Shown here piece by piece: positions 9,971 through 19,321 of a DNA stretch of 64,000 nt. Each line of letters begins with the position of its first letter. Position 1 is the stretch's first letter. The stretch is taken from NCBI GenBank assembly GCA_949282265.1, contig CASDOZ010000003.1:1-64000 (forward strand), given 5' to 3'. This DNA comes from an uncultured Bacteroidales bacterium (GTDB lineage: Bacteria > Bacteroidota > Bacteroidia > Bacteroidales > Paludibacteraceae). Below the pieces are notes generated by a model. That model did not search any database, had not been told where the DNA came from, and saw only the letters and a program-made list of their open reading frames with translations. The translations under genes were made by a program, and so were the position numbers.

Positions 9971-10837
9971 GTGGAAACGACAGATTTATTAAAAAAAGTA
10001 CGGAAAATCGAGATCAAGACACGCGGTCTTTCCCAGAATATCTTTGCAGGCGAATATCATACCGCCTTCAAAGGGCGTGGCATGACCTTTTCTGAAGTAC
10101 GCGAATACCAGTACGGCGATGATGTCCGCAGCATCGACTGGAACGTCACGGCACGTTTCAATCATCCGTATATCAAGGTTTTTGAAGAAGAACGCGAGTT
10201 AACGGTCATGCTGCTCGTCGACGTATCGGCCAGCCGGAATTTTGGAACCATTACAGAAACGAAAAAAGACCTGATAACCGAAATTGCCGCAACAATCGCA
10301 TTCTCATCCATACAGAACAACGACAAAATCGGCGTTATCCTGTTTTCTGACAAGATAGAAAAATTCATTCCACCGCAAAAAGGCCGGAAACATGTGTTGC
10401 ACATCATACGCGAACTGATTGATTTCCAACCAGAAAGCAACAAGACGGACATTGCCAACGTGTTGCGCTATTTCACGAATGTCATCAAAAAACGTTCGAC
10501 GGCATTTCTTATTTCCGACTTCATTGATGAGGATTTTGAAGATGCCTTGGTCATTGCCAACCGCAAACACGACATAGGTGCCCTGCAAGTTTATGATATC
10601 CGCGAAACAGAGTTACCGAACATCGGCTTGCTGAAACTGAAAGACGCGGAAACTGACGAACGCATTTGGGTGGACACATCGGACAAGCACTTGACAAAAG
10701 CATATCGGGACGCATGGGGAGAACGGCAATTAAGCATACAACAAGCGTTTTTAAAATCAGGAGTGGACTCCGTGTCCATGAGCACGTCGGATGATTTTGT
10801 AAAGGCGTTGATGAAACTGTTCAAAATGCGGGCATGA
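9971..10837 (+). CDS. DUF58 / vWA-like protein of the bat operon
   Basis: A 288-residue cytoplasmic protein of the DUF58 family, which nearly always follows a MoxR ATPase. It begins at a GTG with METTDLLKKV, the conserved start of Bacteroidota homologues. The conserved DUF58 segment GDDVRSIDWNVTAR lies near residue 54 and a vWA-like fold with VDVSAS near residue 85. Family role: presumed scaffold or partner of the MoxR ATPase; the biochemical function is not established. Co-transcribed with its neighbours. Confidence 0.9.
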   Translation: METTDLLKKVRKIEIKTRGLSQNIFAGEYHTAFKGRGMTFSEVREYQYGDDVRSIDWNVTARFNHPYIKVFEEERELTVMLLVDVSASRNFGTITETKKDLITEIAATIAFSSIQNNDKIGVILFSDKIEKFIPPQKGRKHVLHIIRELIDFQPESNKTDIANVLRYFTNVIKKRSTAFLISDFIDEDFEDALVIANRKHDIGALQVYDIRETELPNIGLLKLKDAETDERIWVDTSDKHLTKAYRDAWGERQLSIQQAFLKSGVDSVSMSTSDDFVKALMKLFKMRA

Positions 10838-10855
10838 AAAATTAAAGTCTTTTTT

Positions 10856-11818
10856 ATGGGAATCTTATCAAAAAAAACATACGGTTTATTGGTTGCGGCC
10901 CTGTGTGCGGCCATGCTTTCCGCACAAACCGTCAGCATTGATGCAAAAATTGACACGGCCGCCATCTGGATTGGCGACCAGACCAACCTGACTTTTGAAA
11001 TTGCTCAACCTGCCGACAGTACGGTCATTTTGCCAATATGGACAGACCGTTTGATTGATGGCATCGAAATTGTGGAGCAAAACCCGCTGGACACCGTAAG
11101 TTTGACGGCTGACAGGATTCTAGTTTCCAAAAAACTTGTCATCACGTCTTTTGAAGACTCGTTGTATTACGTTCCGGCACAACCGTTTGTATGTGGGAAA
11201 GACACCGTGTATTCCAACGCCTTTACGTTGAACGTGATCCAACCATTCGTCATTGACACGGCCAACCATGCCATAACGGACATAAAAGGGACGTACGCGC
11301 CACCCATTTATTGGTGGGGAATCATCCGCATTGTTTTGCTGGTACTTGTCATTGCCGGATTAGCCGTTTTGGGATATTTTCTATATAAAAAATACCACCG
11401 TACAAAAGACGAGCAAGAAGAGGCTCTGATTGTAATCCAACGACCACCGTATGAAATCGCTATTGAAGCATTAGACAAAATTAAAGCGGAAAAAATATGG
11501 CAACAACATGGACGTCAAAAAAATTATCATACGGAATTGACCGATGTCGTGCGCAATTATATCGATGGCACATTTGGAATCAGTAGCATGGAAATGACTT
11601 CCATGGAAATACTGATGACATTGAAACCAGAAATGACAAATAAAAAATCGGAATACGAAGCCTTGAAACAAATCCTAACTTTGGCTGACTTAGTAAAATT
11701 CGCCAAATGGACGGCTATGCCAGATGAAAATGAACAGAGTCTGAACAACGCTTATTTGTTTGTCAGAGGAACCATGCCGGAAGAAAATAAATTACCCGAA
11801 GAAAGTAAAGAGGCGTAA
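10856..11818 (+). CDS. Bat-operon membrane protein, function unknown
   Basis: A 320-residue protein with a signal peptide (cleavage probably after MLSAQ, near residue 23), a periplasmic domain with BatD-like beta character, one membrane helix around residues 153-176 ending YFLYKKY, and a cytoplasmic C-terminal domain. The cytoplasmic part resembles DUF4381-type partners of vWA proteins: it has the pattern YHTELTDVVRNYIDGTFGI that also occurs at the end of BatD. It lies between DUF58 and batA, as in other Bacteroidales bat operons. I infer a role in the MoxR/Bat membrane complex; no enzymatic motif is visible. Confidence 0.75.
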   Translation: MGILSKKTYGLLVAALCAAMLSAQTVSIDAKIDTAAIWIGDQTNLTFEIAQPADSTVILPIWTDRLIDGIEIVEQNPLDTVSLTADRILVSKKLVITSFEDSLYYVPAQPFVCGKDTVYSNAFTLNVIQPFVIDTANHAITDIKGTYAPPIYWWGIIRIVLLVLVIAGLAVLGYFLYKKYHRTKDEQEEALIVIQRPPYEIAIEALDKIKAEKIWQQHGRQKNYHTELTDVVRNYIDGTFGISSMEMTSMEILMTLKPEMTNKKSEYEALKQILTLADLVKFAKWTAMPDENEQSLNNAYLFVRGTMPEENKLPEESKEA

Positions 11819-11851
11819 AATTTTTTATTGAGCCCAGAAAGTTTGTAACAT

Positions 11852-12838
11852 ATGACATTCAATAATCCTGAATATTTATTTTTGCTATTCTTGCTAATAC
11901 CAATATTTTTCTGGTATTTTTGGGAATTGAGGAAGTCGGATGCAAGCATTCAGATTTCATCGCATAAAACAATCCGTGACTTTCCGAAATCGTTCCGGGT
12001 TTATTTTCTGCATGTGCCTTTTGCGCTCCGCGTCATCGCACTCACCCTGCTGATTCTCGCATTGGCGCGGCCCCAAACAAGTAACCAATGGCGTACAGAA
12101 AAGACAGAAGGAATCGACATCATGATGGCACTCGACATTTCCAGCACCATGCTGGCGGAAGACCTGCGCCCCAACCGCTTGGAAGTGGCCAAAAACGTAG
12201 CTACCGAGTTTATTTTGGCACGCCCGAACGACAATATCGGTTTGGTAGTCTTTGCAAGCCAAAGCTTCACGCAATGCCCGCTGACCACCGACCACGCCGT
12301 TTTGGTCAACCTGTTCAAAAGCGTGGAATACGGTATGATTGAAGACGGAACCGCCATCGGCCTGGGTTTGGCCAACGCCGTCAATCGCATGAAAGACAGC
12401 CCGACCAAATCGAAAGTCATCATTTTACTAACCGACGGCTCCAATAACCGCGGCGAAATTGCGCCGGCAACCGCAGCCGAAATCGCCCGCACATTCGGAA
12501 TCAGGGTATATACCATTGGTGTCGGCTCGCACGGACAAGTGCGAATTCCCGTACAAACGCCAATGGGGACACAATACGTTACTACCGACTCGGAGTTTGA
12601 CGAAACAACCCTGAAAGACATTGCCCAAACAACAGGAGGTGAATATTTCAGGGCAACCAATGCGGCAACACTACGTTCTATCTACCAACAGATAGATGAA
12701 CTGGAAAAAACAAAAATCCGCGTACAGGAATACAGCAAAAAGAACGAAGGTTATGCTTTGTTTGTGCTTGGAGCACTCCTCTGCGTGATTTTGGAAATAC
12801 TTATACGGAATTTAGTCATTAAATCAATTACCAATTGA
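11852..12838 (+). CDS. batA: BatA, vWA-domain membrane protein
   Basis: A 328-residue inner-membrane protein with two N-terminal hydrophobic helices (about residues 8-24 and 57-72), a vWA domain, and a C-terminal helix. The metal-ion-dependent adhesion site is seen as D95-x-S97-x-T99, followed by the conserved Thr and Asp further on (LLTDGSNNRGE near residue 190). BatA belongs to the Bacteroides aerotolerance operon. It is thought to form a complex with BatB in the membrane; its exact biochemical job is unsettled. One base separates its stop from batB. Confidence 0.92.
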   Translation: MTFNNPEYLFLLFLLIPIFFWYFWELRKSDASIQISSHKTIRDFPKSFRVYFLHVPFALRVIALTLLILALARPQTSNQWRTEKTEGIDIMMALDISSTMLAEDLRPNRLEVAKNVATEFILARPNDNIGLVVFASQSFTQCPLTTDHAVLVNLFKSVEYGMIEDGTAIGLGLANAVNRMKDSPTKSKVIILLTDGSNNRGEIAPATAAEIARTFGIRVYTIGVGSHGQVRIPVQTPMGTQYVTTDSEFDETTLKDIAQTTGGEYFRATNAATLRSIYQQIDELEKTKIRVQEYSKKNEGYALFVLGALLCVILEILIRNLVIKSITN

Positions 12839-12839
12839 C

Positions 12840-13859
12840 ATGTTCAGATTTGCACAGCCCGAATATTTGTTTCTGCTGATAATCATTCCCGTATTGATTA
12901 TCATGTACTATTTTGTGCGGCGTACCCAACGCAAACGCCTGCGTGCTTTCGGCGATCCAGAATTGCTGAAAAGCCTGATGCCGAACGCATCCACATCGCG
13001 TCCGCGCCTGAAATTCATTCTGCAAATCATAGCATTGGGCATGATTATCATAGCATTGGCACGGCCGCAATACGGCATGAAAGAACAAACCGTGAAACGG
13101 AGCGGCATTGAAGTGATGATTGCATTAGACGTGTCTAACTCCATGCTGGCGCAAGACGTGCAGCCCAACCGTCTGGAACGCTCAAAACAGTTGTTATCCA
13201 AATTAGTGGATGGTATGGTAAATGACAAAGTCGGCCTGGTGGTTTTTGCTGGTGATGCCTATACGCAAATACCCATCACATGCGACTATGTTTCCGCTAA
13301 AATGTTTTTATCGAATATTACGCCAAGCTTGGTACCACGGCAAGGTACAGCCATTGGAACAGCATTGGACATGGCCATAAAATCATTTGGAATGGAAAGT
13401 GAAGCCGCCCAGGCCATCATCCTGATAACCGACGGAGAGAACCACGAGGACGACGCTGTCGGGGCTGCAAAACTCGCCAAGGAAAAAGGCATTTCTGTTT
13501 ATGTAGTCGGAATAGGCAAACCGGAAGGAAGCCCGATCCCGATTGAAGGAACCATGAGCTTTAGGAAAGACAAGGATGGGAACGTTGTTGTTTCCAAGTT
13601 GAACGAAGAAATGTGCCAACAGATAGCACAAGCAGGAAACGGCATCTACCTCAGAGCTGACAACACGAACACCGCCCTCCGTGTACTGACCAAAGAACTG
13701 GACAGCTTGGCAAAATCCGATATAGAAACAACCATTTATGCTGATTATAACGAACAGTATCAATCGTTCGTATGGATAGCATTGCTGTTGCTTATCGTCG
13801 ATTTCTTCATACTCAGCCGTAAGAACAAACGGTTAAGCAAAATAGAACTATTTAAATAA
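12840..13859 (+). CDS. batB: BatB, vWA-domain membrane protein
   Basis: A 339-residue paralogue of BatA with the same plan: two N-terminal helices, a vWA domain with an intact metal site D97-x-S99-x-S101, the second site TDGENHEDD near residue 197, and a C-terminal helix at about residues 301-318. Unlike BatA, it has the classic DxSxS pattern. Tight spacing shows co-transcription with batA and batC. Confidence 0.92.
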   Translation: MFRFAQPEYLFLLIIIPVLIIMYYFVRRTQRKRLRAFGDPELLKSLMPNASTSRPRLKFILQIIALGMIIIALARPQYGMKEQTVKRSGIEVMIALDVSNSMLAQDVQPNRLERSKQLLSKLVDGMVNDKVGLVVFAGDAYTQIPITCDYVSAKMFLSNITPSLVPRQGTAIGTALDMAIKSFGMESEAAQAIILITDGENHEDDAVGAAKLAKEKGISVYVVGIGKPEGSPIPIEGTMSFRKDKDGNVVVSKLNEEMCQQIAQAGNGIYLRADNTNTALRVLTKELDSLAKSDIETTIYADYNEQYQSFVWIALLLLIVDFFILSRKNKRLSKIELFK

Positions 13860-13884
13860 TAGACGCTTATTCACAACTTGTATA

Positions 13885-14610
13885 ATGAAATTTATGATGT
13901 TGCATACTCACATTTTCAGACGTCTCTACATATTCATAGGATTACTCGCCTCTATGCCTATACCTATCATGGCCCAACAGGAGAGTGCCGACATACGCTC
14001 CGGCAACAAATATTATAAACAGGAAAAATATACGGAAGCGGAAGTAGAATATCGTAAAGGTTTAAACAAAAACAAAGATTCCTTTGAAGGGCACTTTAAC
14101 CTAGGTGATGCACTTTACAAACAAGAAAAATTCGACGATGCCATAGAACAATTCAAAATAGCCGGCACACAAGCGGAAGATGACAAAGGGAAACTGGCTG
14201 CCGTCAACCATAATATCGGGAACGCATTGCTGCAACAGCAGAAATATGCCGAAAGCATTGCTGCCTACAAGCAGGCCTTGAAAAACAACCCGAAAGATGA
14301 CGAAACACGCTACAATCTGGCATACGCGCAGGAAATGCTCCGCCAGCAGCAACAGCAACAACAAAACCAAGACAACAAGGACGACAACAAACAAGACGAA
14401 CAAAAGCAGAACCAACAACAAGAGCAAAATAAACAAGAACAGGAACAACAAGACCAGGAGCAACAGCAACCCCAACCTCAGGAACAAACCATGAGCAAAG
14501 AGAATGCGGAACAAATCCTAGAAGCATTGCTGCAAGATGAAAAAGAAACCCAAGAAAAAGCAAAACGCGCAACAATGAAAAGCTCCAAAAAAGCAGATAA
14601 AGATTGGTAA
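13885..14610 (+). CDS. batC: BatC, TPR protein with glutamine-rich tail
   Basis: A 241-residue exported or membrane-anchored protein. A hydrophobic signal segment (about residues 11-28) is followed by roughly three tetratricopeptide repeats (residues ~34-150, for example GNKYYKQEKYTEAEVEYRKG) and a low-complexity Gln/Asn/Asp/Lys/Glu tract of about 50 residues, then a charged alpha-helical tail. TPRs suggest a docking role in the Bat complex. The Gln tract is encoded by mixed CAA/CAG codons, so it is a protein feature rather than a fresh simple-repeat expansion. Confidence 0.9.
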   Translation: MKFMMLHTHIFRRLYIFIGLLASMPIPIMAQQESADIRSGNKYYKQEKYTEAEVEYRKGLNKNKDSFEGHFNLGDALYKQEKFDDAIEQFKIAGTQAEDDKGKLAAVNHNIGNALLQQQKYAESIAAYKQALKNNPKDDETRYNLAYAQEMLRQQQQQQQNQDNKDDNKQDEQKQNQQQEQNKQEQEQQDQEQQQPQPQEQTMSKENAEQILEALLQDEKETQEKAKRATMKSSKKADKDW

Positions 14611-14612
14611 AT

Positions 14613-16457
14613 ATGATAGAGAAAATGAGCAAGAAATACATTTTATTCTGGTTATGCCTGATACCGGCACTTGCCATCCATGCCGCAGATGAGGTACAAT
14701 TCACCGCATCGGCGCCAAGTACGGTTATCATGGATCAACCATTCCAATTGACATATACGGTAAACGCTTCCGGTAGCAAAGATTTGCGGATTCCGGAAAT
14801 CACCGATTTCGACATCTTGGCCGGCCCGTTTGAAAGTACAAGCTCCAGCATGACTTTTATCAACGGGAAACGGACGAGCAGTGTATCTAAAACATTCACA
14901 TATACTTTGATGGCCAAAAAAGAAGGTACATTTACCATACCATCGGCAAGTATCACCGTGAGTAAAGAAAGATACACATCCAATGGATTAAAAATAAAAG
15001 TATTGCCACCAGACCAGACTCAACCACAGCAAGGGCAATCGGGACAAGGACAACAACGGGCAAACACGACTGCAGCAGATAACATCTCAAACGAAAACAT
15101 ATTCATACGCACACAAGTATCAAAAACCAATGTATATGAGCAAGAATGCATTTTACTCACATACAAACTATATACATTAGTTGATGTAACGCAATTCACC
15201 AACAACACCAAGCTGCCCGATTTTAACGGCTTCCTGCAACAAAGCATAGAACAAAGCAGTACGCAGCAATTGGATTACGAACATTATAATGGACGGAATT
15301 ATGGCACGGTTGTGCTGCACCAAGTGCTACTTTATCCACAACGCACCGGCGAAATAGAAATTGACAAGGCCAACTTTGAGGCTGTCATACGCGTACAAAA
15401 CAGATCGCAGGTACGTAGCATTTTCGATGATTTTTTCGCATCCTATACAAATGTAACGAAGATGTTGGTTGCGCCGGGAGTCAAAATCAAGGTCAACCCA
15501 TTGCCACCGGGAAAACCGGCCAGTTATACTGGAGCAGTAGGCCGTTTCAACATCAGTTCGAACATAAACAAAAATTCTGTCAAAGCTAATGAAGCTGTTA
15601 CACTGACCCTGACCATTTCCGGCACAGGCAACATGAAGTTATTAAAGACCCCGAGTGTGGACTTTCCATCCGACTTTGAGTTATACGATCCCAAAGTTGT
15701 CAATAATTTCAAGAACACGCCATCGGGAGTTACCGGCACAAAAAACATAGAATATCTGGCAATCCCACGTTCTGCCGGCAATTTCACCATTCCACCCATA
15801 GAGTTTTCCTATTTCGACACGCAGGACAAGACATACAAGACACTCAAAACCCCTGCCTATAATTTGACCGTCGAAAAAGGAGATTCGGAAGATGCCGTTG
15901 TAACCGGCACTTTTGTCAGCAAGGAAGATGTAAAGCAAATCAGCACGGATATTAGATACATCGCAACCCAACCCGTCAAATTGCAAGCAGAACCGAAATT
16001 GCTGTTTGGAACATGGACATTCTGGCTGTGTTATCTGTTGCCACTTGTCATTGCTTCACTAATGTTTGTTTTCTTCCGCCAACAAATCAAGGAGAATGCC
16101 GATGTAGCCAAACGGAAAAACAAAAAAGCGAACAAGGTCGCCCAACGCAGGTTGAAGATCGCCCAGAAGTTCTGGAAAGAGAACAAAAAGGAACAATTCT
16201 ACGATGAAATCTTGAAAGCCTCGTGGAGCTATCTGAGCGACAAGTTGTCCATCCCCATGGCTAACCTGAACAAAGCAAACGTACAAGAAGAATTGGCTGC
16301 GCATCAAGTACCGCAAGAACATATCGATGCATTTATCGATGTACTGAACACATGCGAGTTCGCGCGTTATGCTCCTGCTACCGGCGATGACCCGATGGGC
16401 GAACTGTACGCCAAAGTCGCCAAAGTAATTAGTAACCTGGAAGAATGCTTAAAATAA
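14613..16457 (+). CDS. batD: BatD, oxygen-tolerance membrane protein
   Basis: A protein of about 614 residues with a signal peptide (cleavage near AIHA, residue ~24), a long periplasmic region of beta-sandwich modules, one membrane helix (about residues 467-488, WTFWLCYLLPLVIASLMF) and a cytoplasmic C-terminal domain. BatD is the oxygen-tolerance family protein of the bat operon. I place the start at ATG 14613, two bases after the batC stop, since a TTG at 14604 would overlap batC. ATG 14625 (MSKKYILFW) is an equally good candidate and gives a more typical signal peptide. Confidence 0.9.
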   Translation: MIEKMSKKYILFWLCLIPALAIHAADEVQFTASAPSTVIMDQPFQLTYTVNASGSKDLRIPEITDFDILAGPFESTSSSMTFINGKRTSSVSKTFTYTLMAKKEGTFTIPSASITVSKERYTSNGLKIKVLPPDQTQPQQGQSGQGQQRANTTAADNISNENIFIRTQVSKTNVYEQECILLTYKLYTLVDVTQFTNNTKLPDFNGFLQQSIEQSSTQQLDYEHYNGRNYGTVVLHQVLLYPQRTGEIEIDKANFEAVIRVQNRSQVRSIFDDFFASYTNVTKMLVAPGVKIKVNPLPPGKPASYTGAVGRFNISSNINKNSVKANEAVTLTLTISGTGNMKLLKTPSVDFPSDFELYDPKVVNNFKNTPSGVTGTKNIEYLAIPRSAGNFTIPPIEFSYFDTQDKTYKTLKTPAYNLTVEKGDSEDAVVTGTFVSKEDVKQISTDIRYIATQPVKLQAEPKLLFGTWTFWLCYLLPLVIASLMFVFFRQQIKENADVAKRKNKKANKVAQRRLKIAQKFWKENKKEQFYDEILKASWSYLSDKLSIPMANLNKANVQEELAAHQVPQEHIDAFIDVLNTCEFARYAPATGDDPMGELYAKVAKVISNLEECLK

Positions 16458-16461
16458 GACA

Positions 16462-17208
16462 ATGAAAAAGACAATTATCATATTTATCCTGGCATGTGCG
16501 CATGTAATGGCATTCGCACAAGAGAAATTCGCGCAAGCCAACGAATCGTACGCAAACGGCGATTACGAAACAGCAGCAGCGTTGTATGAAGAAATACTTC
16601 AAACAGAAGGACAAGCTGCTGAACTATATTATAATCTTGGCAACACTTATTACAAACTGAATGAAATCGGCAAATCCATCCTGAATTATGAGCGTGCGTT
16701 GCGTTTGCGCCCATTTTACAAGGATGCAGAATATAATCTCGAACTGGCCCAGGCACAGATTATAGACAAGGTGGAAACACCCCGCATGTTTTTCCTCCGC
16801 AACTGGACTGTAAACCTCATGCATTTGCTGTTGCCCAATGTATGGGTATGCCTCAGTATTGCTTTTTTCATCCTCTTCATCCTCTCCTTTTTCCTGTTCG
16901 CATTCGGTAAAAAACTGTCATTCCGGAAATTCGGTTTTCGTATCGGAGTATTTTTCATCGGGCTTTCCTTGCTGACGTTTGTCTTCGCAGGCATCACCCA
17001 TAAAGAATTTAAGGAACATGCCGATGCCATCGTAATGACCGGAGTCGTAACCGTCAAGAGTTCGCCCGATAAAAGTGGAACCGATTTATTTGTCCTGCAT
17101 GAAGGCACAAAAGTTACTATCCGGGATGCTCTGGGAGAATGGTATGAAATCGGTTTCGGCAATGGCAATGTAGGTTGGCTTAAAGCCACGAATATAGAAA
17201 GAATCTAA
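16462..17208 (+). CDS. batE: BatE, TPR and SH3-like domain protein
   Basis: A 248-residue protein with a signal peptide (residues 1-19), two TPR units (~25-95, including YNLGNTYYKLNEIGKSI), two membrane helices (about 115-150 and 155-185) and a C-terminal bacterial SH3 domain (~193-248, with VKSSPD and VGWLKATNIERI). It completes the canonical batA-E order. The SH3 module suggests contact with periplasmic peptide or cell wall (inference). Confidence 0.9.
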   Translation: MKKTIIIFILACAHVMAFAQEKFAQANESYANGDYETAAALYEEILQTEGQAAELYYNLGNTYYKLNEIGKSILNYERALRLRPFYKDAEYNLELAQAQIIDKVETPRMFFLRNWTVNLMHLLLPNVWVCLSIAFFILFILSFFLFAFGKKLSFRKFGFRIGVFFIGLSLLTFVFAGITHKEFKEHADAIVMTGVVTVKSSPDKSGTDLFVLHEGTKVTIRDALGEWYEIGFGNGNVGWLKATNIERI

Positions 17209-17217
17209 GGGATTTCC

Positions 17218-17865
17218 ATGTTACAACATATTGACACTGAACTGTTACTATTCCTAAATGGCTTCCATACGCCTTTCTGGGACAATCTCATGTGGAATTA
17301 CAGCCAGTCACTGACATGGATACCGCTCTATCTGACATTAGCCGCGCTTATAATTTACCGCTGGCGGAAACAATCCATCTGGATTCTATTGGTTCTGGGA
17401 ATATGCGTCGGACTTTCCGACTTCATATCGTCCTCCATAATAAAAGAGTTGGTGGAACGCCCACGTCCATCACGAGTACCGGAATTGGAAGGAATATTGC
17501 ACCTTATAAACGGTTACCGCGGCGGACGGTTTGGCTTCGTTTCATCACATGCCGCCAATTCATTCGGCCTGGCCATGGCTTTCTGCCTGATTGCAGACAA
17601 AAGGGAACTGCCTACCAGCATATTGCTTTTCGTATGGGCTTTCCTGAATGCATATTCACGGGTATATTTAGGCGTACACTATCCGGGTGACATATTAGGC
17701 GGCACCGTGGTAGGAATAGCCGTTGCGGTAAGTTGCTACTTCATTCTACGCCGTTTTTTCCCGGCACTCTTGGCGCATGAAGACCGGCCGGCAACTCCGT
17801 GGTATCTTAAATATGGTTTATGGCTTGTTTGGAGTGCAACTGTAATCTACATAATCCTGCCATAA
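17218..17865 (+). CDS. PAP2 superfamily phosphatase
   Basis: A 215-residue integral membrane phosphatase of the PAP2 family. All three signature motifs are present: KELVERPRP (near residue 76), SSHAANSF (near 106) and SRVYLGVHYPGD (near 149). Members dephosphorylate undecaprenyl diphosphate, phosphatidate or lipid A; the substrate here cannot be read from sequence. Its ATG lies 9 bases after batE, so it is probably the last gene of the bat transcript. A second, unrelated undecaprenyl-diphosphatase (uppP) is encoded at 57 kb. Confidence 0.9.
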   Translation: MLQHIDTELLLFLNGFHTPFWDNLMWNYSQSLTWIPLYLTLAALIIYRWRKQSIWILLVLGICVGLSDFISSSIIKELVERPRPSRVPELEGILHLINGYRGGRFGFVSSHAANSFGLAMAFCLIADKRELPTSILLFVWAFLNAYSRVYLGVHYPGDILGGTVVGIAVAVSCYFILRRFFPALLAHEDRPATPWYLKYGLWLVWSATVIYIILP

Positions 17866-17875
17866 AAACAGATAA

Positions 17876-18589
17876 TCAGAGATAAAAATCCTTGGTCAGG
17901 TCTTTATATTCATCTGAATAGACATGTCGACCGGCCGTTTCAATGACCAATTGTGTTTCCTCACTATCTACCGGTTGCTTGGTAAAACACAACAGCAAAC
18001 GTTTCGGACTACTCTCCGGAAGAGGCAGGACATAGGTTCTGCGTGCCAAGGACAAACCGGCAACTTGCGCCAATCCGACAAATTGCTGCCCTTCATTAAC
18101 GGGCAGGACAAGGGCAAAAGCCCCCCGCGGTTCCAACAACGCAACAACCGCATGCAACAAATCCTCATGCGAAAGCATACAAGTATGGCGTGCCTGCATC
18201 CGTTCCAACCTTGGATTCGGCAAACTGTTTACAAAAAACGGCGGATTACTTACTATCAAATCGTAACGCAAATCCGTCTGGCGGCTTAATTCCTGGACAG
18301 ATACAAGTTCCGCCTTCAAACGTTCCGGCCACGGACTTGCCTGAAAATTCTCATTCGCCTGCCCCACCGACGCGACATCAATATCAATACCTGTAATTTG
18401 TGCATTGTGGATACGCTGCGCCAACATCAAAGCGACCAAACCGCAACCTGTTCCAATATCAAGCACATGCTTTTCCTTACCTGTAAATGGCGTCCAAGCA
18501 CCAAGCAGAACACCATCCGTACCAACTTTCATAGTACTGCGGTCATGATATACCGTAAATTGTTTGAACTTGAAAAAAGGATTGGACAT
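17876..18589 (-). CDS. trmN6: tRNA1(Val) A37 N6-methyltransferase
   Basis: A 237-residue SAM-dependent methyltransferase. The Rossmann SAM-binding motif LDIGTGCGLVALMLA (near residue 43) and catalytic NPPF tetrad (VSNPPFF, near residue 113) identify an N6-adenine methyltransferase. The N-terminal FKFKQFTVYHDRSTMKVGTDG is typical of the YfiC/TrmN6 group, which methylates A37 of tRNA-Val. It follows the Spy-like gene by two bases on the same strand and is convergent with the PAP2 gene. Confidence 0.9.
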   Translation of the reverse strand: MSNPFFKFKQFTVYHDRSTMKVGTDGVLLGAWTPFTGKEKHVLDIGTGCGLVALMLAQRIHNAQITGIDIDVASVGQANENFQASPWPERLKAELVSVQELSRQTDLRYDLIVSNPPFFVNSLPNPRLERMQARHTCMLSHEDLLHAVVALLEPRGAFALVLPVNEGQQFVGLAQVAGLSLARRTYVLPLPESSPKRLLLCFTKQPVDSEETQLVIETAGRHVYSDEYKDLTKDFYL

Positions 18590-18591
18590 AG

Positions 18592-19230
18592 TTATCGCCT
18601 CATTTGCGGTTGGGAATTGCGGGGAGCAGGGGCAGGCTGACGAGGCGGCATAGAAGGGCCGCCTGCTACCGGTGGCCGATTACTGCTTGTGCTATTAATC
18701 CGAATGGATGTTGATGAATTACGGTTTTGTACCGCAGTGGATGATTGGCGCGTATTGGAGGATAAATTTTCTGTTTGCCGTCCGGTCGAATTTACATTTT
18801 CTTGCGTTATGGAACGGGGCTGCGAACGTTGTGATTGAGCCGGTGTTCCCATTCGCGGCGTTGTCATCCGCCCATCTCCTACCCTGCCATCCAACGGACG
18901 AGTACGGCGCTCCACACGCTTGCTTTGCAAATGCTCATATTGAGCCTCATCCAAAACGCGCTTGTAATCTTCATTCTTACGCCGCATACGTTCCATCGCT
19001 TCCGTACGCGTATCAGTATCCTGCCGTTCCTCGGCGTATTTCAGATTGATTTCATGAATGCGCGTAACCTGTTCAGGGCTTAAGTCCAGTTCACGCTGCA
19101 TGGTTTCCGTTTGTTTTGCAGCCTCTTGTTCCGGCGTACGCTCAGGTCTTCCATCCGACTGTGCCCACAAAGTGCCTACTCCGAACGAAAACACACATAA
19201 AACCGCCATATGTCGATACGAAATTTTCAT
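18592..19230 (-). CDS. Secreted Spy/CpxP-like protein with disordered tail
   Basis: A 212-residue protein with a signal peptide (cleavage near TLWAQ, residue ~24). It has a helical, highly charged segment (~30-110) with the pattern LDLSPEQVTRIHEINLKY, resembling the LTxxQ motif of Spy/CpxP periplasmic proteins, and a low-complexity tail rich in Ser, Asn, Arg, Pro and Gln. Spy-type proteins are periplasmic chaperones or stress sensors. I assign only general resemblance. It is the first gene of a two-gene unit with trmN6. Confidence 0.6.
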   Translation of the reverse strand: MKISYRHMAVLCVFSFGVGTLWAQSDGRPERTPEQEAAKQTETMQRELDLSPEQVTRIHEINLKYAEERQDTDTRTEAMERMRRKNEDYKRVLDEAQYEHLQSKRVERRTRPLDGRVGDGRMTTPRMGTPAQSQRSQPRSITQENVNSTGRQTENLSSNTRQSSTAVQNRNSSTSIRINSTSSNRPPVAGGPSMPPRQPAPAPRNSQPQMRR

Positions 19231-19286
19231 ACCAATATGCCTGGGGTTTCGTTCACAATCCTTATGCCAAAGTCAGATAAAAATAT

Positions 19287-19294
19287 TATTTTTG
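19287..19294 (+). promoter_or_regulatory. -7 box for the CcdA/ArsG-like permease
   Basis: TATTTTTG fits TAnnTTTG and lies 27 bases before the ATG at 19322. Its position supports that start over the upstream in-frame codons. Confidence 0.6.
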
Positions 19295-19321
19295 CGCCCA
19301 AATTTCAAAACACATAACAAC

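Noticed and set aside
14340-14490. Possible simple-sequence repeat (CAA/CAG)
   Set aside because: Mixed codons and Asn, Asp, Lys interruptions show a low-complexity protein linker, not a slippage-prone repeat.
14101-14514. Leu/Val-rich minus-strand ORF that looks like a membrane protein
   Set aside because: It is the reverse of the CAA/CAG-rich Gln tract of batC; the hydrophobicity is an artefact.
19058-19321. N-terminal extension of the CcdA/ArsG-like permease
   Set aside because: It would overlap the Spy-like gene on the opposite strand, precedes the predicted promoter, and lacks family similarity.
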